This document shows positions 8,482 to 16,930 of a stretch of DNA of 64,000 bases, piece by piece. Source of the DNA: Pseudomonas segetis (lineage in GTDB: Bacteria > Pseudomonadota > Gammaproteobacteria > Pseudomonadales > Pseudomonadaceae). The position numbers and the translations under genes are program-made. Position 1 is the stretch's first letter, and every line of letters begins with the position of its first letter. The DNA lies in the NCBI RefSeq assembly GCF_900188155.1, contig NZ_FZOG01000007.1, positions 167,742 through 231,741 of the forward strand, written 5' to 3'. The notes beneath the pieces are model-generated. The model searched no databases. It had not been told where the DNA came from and saw nothing but the letters and a program-made list of their open reading frames with translations.

Positions 8482-8754
8482 CTAGCCCCAACGCATCACT
8501 ACAACCAACCACACCACGGACAGCGCCGAGGCTATCCAGACACTCCAGTCAGTCACACCTATCACCATGAGATGCAGGTATGCGCTGCCTAAAAGCCCGA
8601 TAAACAAACGATCACCACGACTGGTGGCAATAGGTAAAAAGCCGCGGCGCTCAACACAGGGCGAACGCAACTCCCAAACCGTCATACCAACCAGCAACAA
8701 GCCGATACCGCCAAAAAACAGCGCTGTCGGTAATGTCCAGGCCATCCACTCCAT
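8482..8754 (-). CDS. glpU: Small DUF2160 membrane protein of the glycerol-type importer
   Basis: 90 residues from MEWMAWTLPTALFFGG, with AGGAG six bases upstream; a longer reading to 8799 lacks a ribosome site. It has three hydrophobic stretches (about residues 7-24, 46-60, 66-86) and no catalytic motif. Proteins of this size and pattern are always seen beside GlpSTPQV-type importers, between the GlpQ permease and the binding protein. Its mechanistic role is not known to me; an accessory subunit of the membrane complex is plausible. Confidence 0.75.
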   Translation of the reverse strand: MEWMAWTLPTALFFGGIGLLLVGMTVWELRSPCVERRGFLPIATSRGDRLFIGLLGSAYLHLMVIGVTDWSVWIASALSVVWLVVVMRWG

Positions 8755-8764
8755 GGGATTCTCC

Positions 8765-9562
8765 TTACACCCGGCCCAGGGCAAAGCCCTTGGCCACATG
8801 GTTGCGCACGAACCAGATCACCAACATGCCCGGCAAAATGGTCAAGACTCCAGCAGCGGCCAGCACGCCCCAGTCGATCCCCGAGGCTGAAACCGTACGC
8901 GTCATTACCGCGACGATGGGCTTGGCATCCACCGATGTCAGGGTTCGTGCCAACAGCAGCTCAACCCAGGAAAACATGAAGCAGAAAAATGCCGTCACTC
9001 CAATTCCGGAGCCAATCAGCGGGATAAAGATCTTCACAAAGAATTTGGGGAAGCTGTAACCGTCGATATAAGCCGTCTCATCGATTTCCTTCGGCACGCC
9101 GGACATGAAACCCTCGAGAATCCACACCGCCAGGGGCACGTTGAATAGACAGTGCGCCAGGGCCACTGCGATATGGGTGTCAAACAAGCCGATCGATGAA
9201 TAAAGCTGGAAAAACGGCAGCAGAAACACAGCGGGCGGCGCCATGCGATTGGTCAGCAGCCAGAAGAACAGGTGCTTATCACCGAGAAAGCGGTAGCGCG
9301 AAAATGCATAGGCGGCCGGCAAGGCCACACTGAGCGAGATCAGGGTGTTCAAGCTCACGTAATACAATGAATTGAGGTATGCCTGATACCAACTCGGGTC
9401 GGTGAAGATCACCCTGTAGTTATCCAGCGTAAAGCTGCTGGGCCAGAGCGTCAGGCTGCCCAGAATCTCGGTATTGCTCTTGAACGACATGTTCACCAGC
9501 CAGTAGATCGGCACCAGCAGAAACAGGATATAGAGCACCAAAACCACGCGTTTACGTAACAT
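8765..9562 (-). CDS. glpQ: Glycerol-type ABC importer, permease (GlpQ-like)
   Basis: 265 residues from ATG at 9562, which has GAGGAGG six bases upstream; a TTG at 9577 would overlap the preceding stop and was rejected. It is a MalG-like inner-membrane permease with six predicted transmembrane helices. The EAA-type coupling loop that contacts the ATPase is visible around KEIDETAYIDGYSFPKFF. It pairs with the GlpP-like permease encoded just upstream. Not the periplasmic glycerophosphodiesterase also called GlpQ. Confidence 0.85.
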   Translation of the reverse strand: MLRKRVVLVLYILFLLVPIYWLVNMSFKSNTEILGSLTLWPSSFTLDNYRVIFTDPSWYQAYLNSLYYVSLNTLISLSVALPAAYAFSRYRFLGDKHLFFWLLTNRMAPPAVFLLPFFQLYSSIGLFDTHIAVALAHCLFNVPLAVWILEGFMSGVPKEIDETAYIDGYSFPKFFVKIFIPLIGSGIGVTAFFCFMFSWVELLLARTLTSVDAKPIVAVMTRTVSASGIDWGVLAAAGVLTILPGMLVIWFVRNHVAKGFALGRV

Positions 9563-9573
9563 TGCCCGCCTCC

Positions 9574-10437
9574 TCAACTGTTCTTATCGCTGTGGGTCAT
9601 GGCGGTGTAGAACAGCCATGACACCAACAAGATGATCAGGAAGTAGACCAGGGAGAATGCAGCCGCCGGACCGAGGTCGAACTGGCCGACAGCCATTTTG
9701 GTCAATGTCTGGCTGAGGAAGGTCGTTGCATTGCCGGGGCCGCCCCCGGTCAGCACAAAGGGCTCGGTATAGATCATGAAGCTGTCCATGAAACGCAGCA
9801 TCACAGCAATCAACAACACACTCTTGAGCTTGGGCAACTGGATGTAGCGAAACACCGCCCAGGATGAAGCGCGATCAATACGTGCAGCCTGGTAATACAC
9901 ATCGGGAATCGCCCGCAGGCCTGAATAACACAGCAGCGCCACAAGTGAGGTCCAATGCCAGACATCCATCACCAGCACCGTGACCCAGGCATCAGTGGTA
10001 TTGGACGCATAGTTGTAGCTGATGCCCAGCGCATTCAGGGTCCAGCCCAGCAGGCCAATGTCGGCGCGGCCAAATATCTGCCAGATGGTACCGACGACAT
10101 TCCATGGAATCAGCAATGGAATCGCCATCACGATCAAGCAGGCTGACGCCCAGCGCCCCTTGGTCGGCATGGTCAGGGCAATCGCAATGCCCAGTGGAAT
10201 TTCGATCAGCAATACACAGCCTGAATAAATAAACTGGCGCAACAGGGAGTCATGCAGGCGCGAGTCACGCAGCACCTGCTTGAACCAGTCAACGCCAACG
10301 AAGAAGCGGCTGGATGAGTCAAATATGTCCTGCACCGAGTAGTTGACCACGGTCATCATCGGCACTACCGCGCTGAACGCCACCAGCAAGAACACCGGCA
10401 ACACCAACCACCAGGCTTTATTGTTATGCACTTTCAT
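9574..10437 (-). CDS. glpP: Glycerol-type ABC importer, permease (GlpP-like)
   Basis: 287 residues, MalF/UgpA-like sugar-type permease with six predicted helices (first at about residues 9-30) and a coupling loop around IPDVYYQAARIDRASSWAVF. Its start overlaps the end of the upstream ATPase gene by 14 bases, which suggests translational coupling. It forms the membrane channel with the GlpQ-like permease. Confidence 0.86.
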   Translation of the reverse strand: MKVHNNKAWWLVLPVFLLVAFSAVVPMMTVVNYSVQDIFDSSSRFFVGVDWFKQVLRDSRLHDSLLRQFIYSGCVLLIEIPLGIAIALTMPTKGRWASACLIVMAIPLLIPWNVVGTIWQIFGRADIGLLGWTLNALGISYNYASNTTDAWVTVLVMDVWHWTSLVALLCYSGLRAIPDVYYQAARIDRASSWAVFRYIQLPKLKSVLLIAVMLRFMDSFMIYTEPFVLTGGGPGNATTFLSQTLTKMAVGQFDLGPAAAFSLVYFLIILLVSWLFYTAMTHSDKNS

Positions 10438-11590
10438 GGCGCGCCTCCTGTGCGTCTACCGTGACCAGAAAGTCATCGGCATAGACCATCAGCCACTGCG
10501 CCGAAAAACTCACCGATGCCCGATGCCTGGGTACGACCTGATCCTCTTGCAGGCGCACCTTGAGCGGCTGGCCATCCAGGTTCAGGCTGAGGATTTTATA
10601 TGTGCCCAAGTCCTCGACATGTACCACCTCGGCGCTAAAGGCGTCGCTGTCGGCCGCGACTTCAACCAAGGATTCAGCACCGGGAAGATCGCTGCCGGGA
10701 AGATCCCAGAGATGAACAAACTCGGGTCGAATACCTATTTTCAATTGCTGATAATCCAGCGAATCAAGTCGCTGGTTGAGCGCCGCGCCAAGGCTCAAGC
10801 GAGTGTTGGCAAAGCAGACTCCATCCGCGCAACGCTCGACTTCGATCAAGTTCATCCCGGGGCTGCCAATGAAATAACCGACGAAGGTATGGCTGGGCCG
10901 CTCGAACAGTTCACGCGGTGTACCAAACTGCACAATCTGGCCGCCATACATCACCGCGATCTTGTCGGCAAAGGTCGAGGCCTCCAACTGGTCATGGGTG
11001 ACGTAGATCATGGTGATATTGAACTGCTCGTGAATCTGCTTGAGCTTGCGCCGCAGTTTCCACTTCAGGTGCGGGTCAATCACCGTCAGCGGCTCGTCAA
11101 ATAGAATCGCCGAGACGTCATCACGCACCAGGCCACGGCCCATGGAGACTTTTTGCTTCTCATCGGCGCTCAGGTTGCTGGCCTTTTTCGTCAGCAAAGG
11201 ATGCAAATCCAGCACTTCGGCAATCTCGTGCACCTTGCTCAATACTTGCGGTTCAGCCATGCCCTGGTTACGCAGTGGAAAGGCCAGGTTATCGAACACG
11301 GTCATGGTGTCGTATACCACTGGAAACTGGAAAACCTGGGCGATATTGCGCATTTGCGGGGTCAAGTCGTTGACCACCCTTGAATCAAACAACACCTGGC
11401 CATGGGACGGGCTGAGCAGCCCGGAGATGATGTTCAGCAGTGTCGACTTCCCACAACCTGATGGCCCCAGCAGCGCATAGGCACCGCCCTGCTCCCAGGT
11501 ATGGTTCATTTCGCGAATCGCATATTCAGCGGCGCTGCTTGGCGTGCGACTGTAGCTATGGGCAAGATTCTGCAAGCGGATCTCAGCCAT
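10424..11590 (-). CDS. glpT: Glycerol-type ABC importer, ATPase with degenerate signature (GlpT-like)
   Basis: 388 residues. The nucleotide-binding domain has Walker A GPSGCGKST (42-50), Walker B ILFDEP (Asp165, Glu166) and the switch histidine His199 in YVTHDQ. The ABC signature, normally LSGGQ, reads LSADEKQ (140-146). A C-terminal TOBE-like domain follows from about residue 245. Its start overlaps the stop of the upstream ATPase gene as ATGA. The partner ATPase has the opposite defect, so the dimer should have one competent and one impaired ATP site (see findings). Not related to the glycerol-3-phosphate antiporter GlpT. Confidence 0.87.
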   Translation of the reverse strand: MAEIRLQNLAHSYSRTPSSAAEYAIREMNHTWEQGGAYALLGPSGCGKSTLLNIISGLLSPSHGQVLFDSRVVNDLTPQMRNIAQVFQFPVVYDTMTVFDNLAFPLRNQGMAEPQVLSKVHEIAEVLDLHPLLTKKASNLSADEKQKVSMGRGLVRDDVSAILFDEPLTVIDPHLKWKLRRKLKQIHEQFNITMIYVTHDQLEASTFADKIAVMYGGQIVQFGTPRELFERPSHTFVGYFIGSPGMNLIEVERCADGVCFANTRLSLGAALNQRLDSLDYQQLKIGIRPEFVHLWDLPGSDLPGAESLVEVAADSDAFSAEVVHVEDLGTYKILSLNLDGQPLKVRLQEDQVVPRHRASVSFSAQWLMVYADDFLVTVDAQEARHESA

Positions 11591-12684
11591 CAGGCAGCCC
11601 TCCCCGTGCGTCGCGCTGGGGCCTGCTTGAGTTGGCCCTGAACATCAAAGACAAATAATTTGTGGGTAGGGATATAAATCAGAATCGGTGTATCCACGTC
11701 GTACTCATGTACACCGGGAAGGTGCAGCACCAACGAGAACTGCTCGCCTCGCACATGCAGGAAGGTTTCCGAACCGCTTATTTCGGCAAGGTCAACCGTC
11801 ACCGCCAGCTCGAGGTCATCATCATTGGAAGGCACCAGGCCAATATGGCTTGGGCGCATGCCAAACCGGTATTCGCCGGGCTCAAGCTGTTGCAAGTCAG
11901 GGTTCAGGGGAAAATGCACGGTATCGGCAAAACTCACTTCGGTCCCGCTGATCTGGCCTGGGAGAATATTGATTGGTGGTTCAGAAAACAGCTCTGCAGC
12001 CAATATATGCTGCGGACGGTGGTAGACCTCGGGCGTATTGCCGCTCTGGATAATGCGTCCCTGGTGCAAAATGGTTGTGGTACCCCCCAGCGCAAGCGCT
12101 TCATTCGGCTCGGTGGTGGCGTAGATGGCAATGGTATGGCGTGCGGCAAATAGCTCGCGCATCTCCTGGCGCAGCTCTTCGCGCAATTTGTAATCCAGAT
12201 TGACCAGCGGCTCGTCAAACAGAATCAGGGAAGCATCCTTGACCAGCGCCCTGGCCATGGCCGTGCGCTGTTGCTGGCCGCCGGAAAGCTCCAGGGGAAA
12301 ACGCTTGAGCAAGCCCTCGATGCGCAGCATCTTGGCCGTGGCGTGGACTTTCTCGGTAATTTCGGCCTCCGAGCAACGCGCCTGGCGCAATGGCGAGGCG
12401 ATATTCTCGAATACGCTGAGCGTGGGGTAGTTGATGAACTGTTGATACACCATCGACACGTTGCGTTGGCGTACTGGGATGGCGGTCACATCCGCACCAT
12501 TCATCAGGATCCGCCCCTTACTTGGACGGTCCAGGCCGGCCATCAGTCGCATCAGGCTGGTTTTCCCGGACAGGGTGCGTCCCAGCAGCACATTGAATGA
12601 ACCAGGCTCGAAACTCAGGCAGGCATCGTCGATGTAAACCTGGTTATCAACCCAACGGCTGACATGCTCCAGCGTCAGTGACAT
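11590..12684 (-). CDS. glpS: Glycerol-type ABC importer, ATPase lacking the switch histidine (GlpS-like)
   Basis: 364 residues, first gene of the importer operon. Walker A is GRTLSGKT (35-42), the signature LSGGQ (133-137) is canonical and Walker B is LILFDEP (Asp157, Glu158). The H-loop reads IYATTEPNEA, with Thr191 where the catalytic-switch histidine is expected. A TOBE-like C-terminal domain is present. The ATG sits about 28 bases from the predicted start of a sigma-54 promoter, so the operon should depend on the divergent enhancer-binding protein. Confidence 0.87.
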   Translation of the reverse strand: MSLTLEHVSRWVDNQVYIDDACLSFEPGSFNVLLGRTLSGKTSLMRLMAGLDRPSKGRILMNGADVTAIPVRQRNVSMVYQQFINYPTLSVFENIASPLRQARCSEAEITEKVHATAKMLRIEGLLKRFPLELSGGQQQRTAMARALVKDASLILFDEPLVNLDYKLREELRQEMRELFAARHTIAIYATTEPNEALALGGTTTILHQGRIIQSGNTPEVYHRPQHILAAELFSEPPINILPGQISGTEVSFADTVHFPLNPDLQQLEPGEYRFGMRPSHIGLVPSNDDDLELAVTVDLAEISGSETFLHVRGEQFSLVLHLPGVHEYDVDTPILIYIPTHKLFVFDVQGQLKQAPARRTGRAA

Positions 12685-12722
12685 GGCGTTTCCTTTTTTT
12701 GTTATGCCATTTCACACAACCA

Positions 12723-12738
12723 AGCGATGTCCGTGCCA
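12723..12738 (-). promoter_or_regulatory. Sigma-54 (RpoN) promoter of the importer operon
   Basis: The minus strand reads TGGCACGGACATCGCT, against the consensus TGGCACG-N4-TTGCW. The invariant GG and GC are exactly ten bases apart and only one core base deviates. Predicted transcription start is about 28 bases before the glpS ATG. A sigma-54 activator gene lies directly divergent. Confidence 0.82.
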
Positions 12739-12814
12739 GTTCAGCGATTATTGTTCTATGTTCTTGTCTGGCAATGCATATTTATTTATGGCCGCGGCAG
12801 TTTCTGTAGCTCAC

Positions 12815-12874
12815 TGAACAGCTTTGAACAGTTGTGGACTGAACAACTGAACAGCCGGGCGTTGACATTGAACA
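12815..12874. repeat. Array of five TGAACA direct repeats (candidate activator-binding sites)
   Basis: TGAACA starts at 12815, 12825, 12840, 12848 and 12869, all in the same orientation; four are extended to TGAACAG. The array is 77-151 bases upstream of the sigma-54 promoter, the usual position of enhancer sites for RpoN activators. It also lies upstream of the divergent activator gene, so autoregulation is possible. Confidence 0.65.
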
Positions 12875-13069
12875 GTCATCAGCGACACTCAGTAAACCGG
12901 CAAAACCACAGGGACTGAACGCGCGAAATTCGGTTTCGGCCAAGCGTTCGGCTACAAGCAAATGCCTTGCTCGGCCTGGCCAATGCTGTTGCATTGTGGG
13001 CATGAGAATAAGTGCGGCGAAGACCGTGGCTAACAACAATAAGAAACACTGCAACGGAGAACTGCCTGC

Positions 13070-14971
13070 ATGGCTGAATCTGCCCGCATACTGACTCACC
13101 AGGCAATTGTTGAGGATTCCTGGTCACGCTGCCGCGAATTTGGCCTGACGCATCAGACAGCGCCTAGCTTTGGCTCCCCGGTGCGAGGCGAAGTCAGCGC
13201 CCTGCTTGAGCGCCATCAAAGCCTTGTCGTCACGACGCACCAGGAAGTCCTGCCGTATTACGGCAACATCCTCGCCAACTCCAATTGCCTGATCATGCTG
13301 GCGGACAACCGGGGCCAGGTCTTGCAGTCATGGGGCGATCAACGCTTTCTCGACGCAGAACGCAGTGCGGGCTTTGTCGCTGGCGCCAGCTGGCAGGAAC
13401 GCCAAACCGGCACCAATGCCATAGGCACTGCCCTCAATTGTGCCCAGGCGGTACATATCCAACACGACGAGCATTACCTCAAGGCCAACCGATTCATGAC
13501 CGGCTCCGCCTCGCCTATCTTCGATGAACAGCGCCAGGTGATTGCGATACTCGATGTCTCCAGCGACAGCTATTTGCCACCCTCGCACACGTTGGGCATG
13601 GTCAAGATGATGAGCCAGTCGGTGGAAAACCGGTTGATCCTGAACCTGTTCAAGCAGCACTATTTTCAGCTGACCTTCAACACCAGCCTCAATAACCTAG
13701 AAAGCCCCTGGGCGGGGCTGGTGGTGTTCGACGAAAGCGGCCAGGTGATATCGGCAAATCGTCGGGCGGACAACCTTCTCGGCACCAGCCTGGCGCTGGT
13801 CAATATCGAAATGTTATTCGATGTGCCGCTGCAGCAGTTGCTCAACCAACCCTCCGGCCAGCCGTTCAACTTGAAAGCCGGCGGACGCTTTCGTTTCCAT
13901 GCCCATATCACCCAGCCACTGCAGCCCGTAGCACCAACCGCCCGTGATTTCCGGCGGCAGGCCAAGGGCGCGGCAATCTCTCAAGACGATCATGGCCTGC
14001 CCGCCGATAACCTAAGCCTGGATAACCTGAGCATGGGTGATGCCCGGGTCGACAAGGCCATCCAGCAAGCCCAACGCCTGATCGAGAAAGACATCCCCCT
14101 GCTCATCCATGGCGAAACCGGCGTGGGCAAGGAAGTTTTCGTCAAAGCCTTGCACCACGCCGGCAGTCGCGCGGCGCAGCCATTGATTGCAGTCAACTGT
14201 GCCGCCATTCCCAGCGAGCTGGTTGAGTCCGAGCTCTTTGGCTACGAGAAAGGCGCCTTCACCGGCGCCAACCAGAAAGGCAGCAGTGGCCTGATCCGCA
14301 AGGCAGACAAGGGCACGTTGTTTCTCGATGAAATCGGTGACATGCCAGCGCGGGTCCAGGCGCGTCTGTTGCGAGTGCTGCAAGAACGTTGCGTGCAACC
14401 GCTGGGCAGCAGTGAAAACTACCCGGTGGATATCCGCTTGATCTCGGCGACCAACCGTCCACTGCGAAATGATGTTGAACAGGGCTTGTTCCGCCAGGAC
14501 CTTTACTACCGGATTAACGGGCTCAGCCTCGAACTGCCCCCGCTACGTGAACGCAGCGATAAAGCCGCCTTGTTCAAACGCCTGTGGCAGCAATACCGGG
14601 AACCACAGCAATGGGCAGGCTTGAGCAATGAAGTACTTGAATTGTTCAATGCGCACCCATGGCCCGGTAATCTGCGCCAGCTCAGCAGTGTGATCCAGGT
14701 CGCCCTGGCAATGGCTGATGATCAGCCGATCAGAGTCGAGCATCTGCCGGATGATTTTATTGCCGAGCTGCAGGCCCACCAGCCAGCGACAGCAAGTTCC
14801 ATGGCGCAAGCAAACACCGGCGCTGGCACCCATGGTGGCATGAGCGGCGCGTCTGACCTCAATCAAAAACTACAGGCCTGCGCCGGAAATGTATCGCAAC
14901 TTGCCCGGCATTTAGGCGTAAGCCGCAATACCCTCTACAAGCGCCTGCGTGAGCAAGGTGTAAAAACATAG
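13070..14971 (+). CDS. Sigma-54-dependent transcriptional activator, AcoR-type
   Basis: 633 residues. The N-terminal half has a GAF-like sensor region (about residues 70-195, GASWQERQTGTNAIGTAL) and a PAS-like segment (about 205-260). The AAA+ domain has Walker A GETGVGKE (348-355) and the GAFTGA sigma-54 contact loop (395-400). A Fis-type helix-turn-helix (NVSQLARHLGVSRNTLYKRL) ends the protein. The layout matches AcoR-type activators, which sense small metabolites such as acetoin or alcohols. It is divergent from the importer operon, whose promoter is of the sigma-54 type, so I infer it activates that operon. The inducer is unknown; a ribosome site GGAGAA lies ten bases before the ATG. Confidence 0.88.
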   Translation: MAESARILTHQAIVEDSWSRCREFGLTHQTAPSFGSPVRGEVSALLERHQSLVVTTHQEVLPYYGNILANSNCLIMLADNRGQVLQSWGDQRFLDAERSAGFVAGASWQERQTGTNAIGTALNCAQAVHIQHDEHYLKANRFMTGSASPIFDEQRQVIAILDVSSDSYLPPSHTLGMVKMMSQSVENRLILNLFKQHYFQLTFNTSLNNLESPWAGLVVFDESGQVISANRRADNLLGTSLALVNIEMLFDVPLQQLLNQPSGQPFNLKAGGRFRFHAHITQPLQPVAPTARDFRRQAKGAAISQDDHGLPADNLSLDNLSMGDARVDKAIQQAQRLIEKDIPLLIHGETGVGKEVFVKALHHAGSRAAQPLIAVNCAAIPSELVESELFGYEKGAFTGANQKGSSGLIRKADKGTLFLDEIGDMPARVQARLLRVLQERCVQPLGSSENYPVDIRLISATNRPLRNDVEQGLFRQDLYYRINGLSLELPPLRERSDKAALFKRLWQQYREPQQWAGLSNEVLELFNAHPWPGNLRQLSSVIQVALAMADDQPIRVEHLPDDFIAELQAHQPATASSMAQANTGAGTHGGMSGASDLNQKLQACAGNVSQLARHLGVSRNTLYKRLREQGVKT

Positions 14972-14983
14972 GTCTGGTGCAAG

Positions 14984-15020
14984 GGTACAAAAAACCGCTC
15001 GAAAGCGGTTTTTTTGTACC
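14984..15020. terminator. Bidirectional terminator between the activator and the sulfatase gene
   Basis: GGTACAAAAAACCGCT and AGCGGTTTTTTTGTACC pair around a CGAA tetraloop, with A and T runs on both flanks, serving the two convergent genes. Confidence 0.92.
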
Positions 15021-15042
15021 TCTGGACAGCTGGCGCAAAGGC

Positions 15043-16596
15043 CTATTTGCCTTTGAAATCCATCAGTTTTTCAACCATTTGGTCGATCGTGAACGAGGCT
15101 GGGCGCTGACGTGGCGGGAAATCCTTGAACGTCATCAGGAACTGCTGGGTACGGAAGATCCCAGGGAAGATTGCCGACTGGGCTTTCTTGTCCCACCACA
15201 CGTTGTAGCTGTTGGAATCTGTATCGGCACGCTCGAATGGATCACGACGCAGGTTGAACAGCTTTGGCGCACGCAGGTCTACGAAGGGATCGCGCCATAC
15301 ATCAAAGCGGTGCGCGCGCTGCTCAGCATAAACAACCTTCCAATCACCATCACGCATGCCCAGCAATTTACCGTCGTCACTGAAGTAGTAGAAATCAGTA
15401 CGCGGGCCTTTAGGTTCCTTGCCCTCAAGGTACGGCAATTGGTTGTAGCCATCGAGATGGACCTTGAAACTCTTGCTACCGGCCGTGTAGCCAGTGAGCA
15501 GTTTCTCTTTGACATCCGGTACACCAGCGGCAGCCATCAATGTTGGAACCCAGTCCTGAGCCGAGACTATCTCGTTGGAAACAGAGTTAGCCTTGATGTG
15601 GCCTGGCCAGCGAATGATTGCCGGGACGCGATAACCACCTTCCCAGTTGGTGTTTTTCTCACCACGGAATGGGGTGATTCCGGCGTCAGGCCACTGGTTG
15701 AAATGCACACCGTTATCGGTGGTGTAGATCACGATGGTGTTTTTAGCGACACCCAGGTCATCAAGCTTCTTGAGCAACTCGCCGACCTGGCCATCATGCT
15801 CGACCATGCCGTCGTTATAGAAACCCTGGCCCGAAAGCCCCTTGGTTTCTTCCTTGATGTGGGTGTAGTAATGCATGCGCGTTGAGTTAAACCAGACGAA
15901 GAACGGCTTGTCTTGTTTAACCGCCTTGTCCATGAAGTTAAGCGACGCATCCAGGAATTCCTGGTCGATGGTTTCCATGCGCTTGCGGTTCAGCGGGCCA
16001 AGATCTTCGACCTTACCGTCGGCGGTGCTGTGAATGATTCCGCGCGGGCGAATGGCTTTATCGATGACCGGGTTCTTGGTCCAGTCCTCGTCCTCAGGCG
16101 CTTCCTCGGCATTGAGGTGATAAAGGTTGCCAAGGAACTCGTCAAAACCATGGTTGGTCGGTAAAAATTCGTCGCGATCACCCAAGTGGTTCTTACCGAA
16201 CTGGCCGCTGGTATAACCCAATGGCTTGAGCAATTCGGCCAGCGTCGGATCTTCTTTTTGCAGCCCGACTGTCGAGCCAGGCATACCGACCTTGGTGAGC
16301 CCCGTACGTACCGGGTGCTGGCCTGTAATGAAGGCTGCGCGACCGGCGGTACAGCTTTGCTCCCCGTAATAATCGGTGAACATCATGCCTTCATTAGCTA
16401 TGCGGTCGATATTGGGCGTTGGATAGCCCATCATGCCGTAGCTGTATTTGCTGATGTTAGTGATGCCAATATCATCGCCCATTATCACCAGAATATTGGG
16501 CTTATCGGCGGCAGATACCAGGGAGGCTGCGCATACCGAAGACGCTAGCAGCGCGGCCGTGCCGATGGTTTTTAGACGTACTCGTAACCAAGTCAT
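15043..16596 (-). CDS. Exported Cys-type sulfatase (arylsulfatase family)
   Basis: 517 residues from MTWLRVRLKTIG, chosen because AAGGA lies seven bases upstream; a longer reading to 16686 adds a sequence without function. The signal peptide ends near LVSAA. Sulfatase-fold metal residues are visible (MGDDIG, Asp41-Asp42) and the nucleophile motif is SCTAGRAAF with Cys82. This Cys must be converted to formylglycine by FGE or an anaerobic sulfatase-maturing enzyme, neither of which is encoded in this window. The substrate, a sulfate ester, cannot be read from sequence. Arylsulfatase is the nearest common label; choline-sulfatase is less likely because the active-site motif differs from its usual CxPxR form. 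Confidence 0.85.
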   Translation of the reverse strand: MTWLRVRLKTIGTAALLASSVCAASLVSAADKPNILVIMGDDIGITNISKYSYGMMGYPTPNIDRIANEGMMFTDYYGEQSCTAGRAAFITGQHPVRTGLTKVGMPGSTVGLQKEDPTLAELLKPLGYTSGQFGKNHLGDRDEFLPTNHGFDEFLGNLYHLNAEEAPEDEDWTKNPVIDKAIRPRGIIHSTADGKVEDLGPLNRKRMETIDQEFLDASLNFMDKAVKQDKPFFVWFNSTRMHYYTHIKEETKGLSGQGFYNDGMVEHDGQVGELLKKLDDLGVAKNTIVIYTTDNGVHFNQWPDAGITPFRGEKNTNWEGGYRVPAIIRWPGHIKANSVSNEIVSAQDWVPTLMAAAGVPDVKEKLLTGYTAGSKSFKVHLDGYNQLPYLEGKEPKGPRTDFYYFSDDGKLLGMRDGDWKVVYAEQRAHRFDVWRDPFVDLRAPKLFNLRRDPFERADTDSNSYNVWWDKKAQSAIFPGIFRTQQFLMTFKDFPPRQRPASFTIDQMVEKLMDFKGK

Positions 16597-16885
16597 CAGG
16601 ACATCCTTTGAGTCATTATTATTAGCCTGCGGAGCAAGCGTGGGCATCGATGAACCCAGTCGTTGCTGGGCAAATGCCCACGACAATCACGCGTTAACTC
16701 CAACCTTCACAGGCACCGACTGCACGCGTGACAACGCCAGTAGGTGCCTGAGGTTCAAACGAAACAGTGCTCCAGGCTGCAAGGTACGGCTTTGCCATAT
16801 GCCTGCGCTTGACATTACACGACAAAGGTTTGTTTTTACGTGACAGGTTTTGACATCAGCAACCTCTGCCCCACCATCGGCGCAT
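16597..16885. other. Region upstream of the sulfatase gene
   Basis: About 290 bases without a supported gene. It must contain the sulfatase promoter. I see short repeats of TGACA (near 16812, 16840, 16851) but no clear -10/-35 pair. Confidence 0.35.
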
Positions 16886-16910
16886 AAAAAAAGCCGCATA
16901 AGCGGCTTTT
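16886..16910 (-). terminator. Terminator of cysS
   Basis: AAAAGCCGC/GCGGCTTTT with an ATAA loop; on the minus strand it ends in TTTTTTTATG. It lies about 20 bases past the cysS stop. Confidence 0.9.
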
Positions 16911-16930
16911 CTTACAGGCTTGAAAACGCC

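Noticed and set aside
12782..13127. Minus-strand ORFs of 82-105 codons in the sigma-54 intergenic region
   Set aside because: They cover the TGAACA repeats and promoter, start without ribosome sites and show no conserved pattern.
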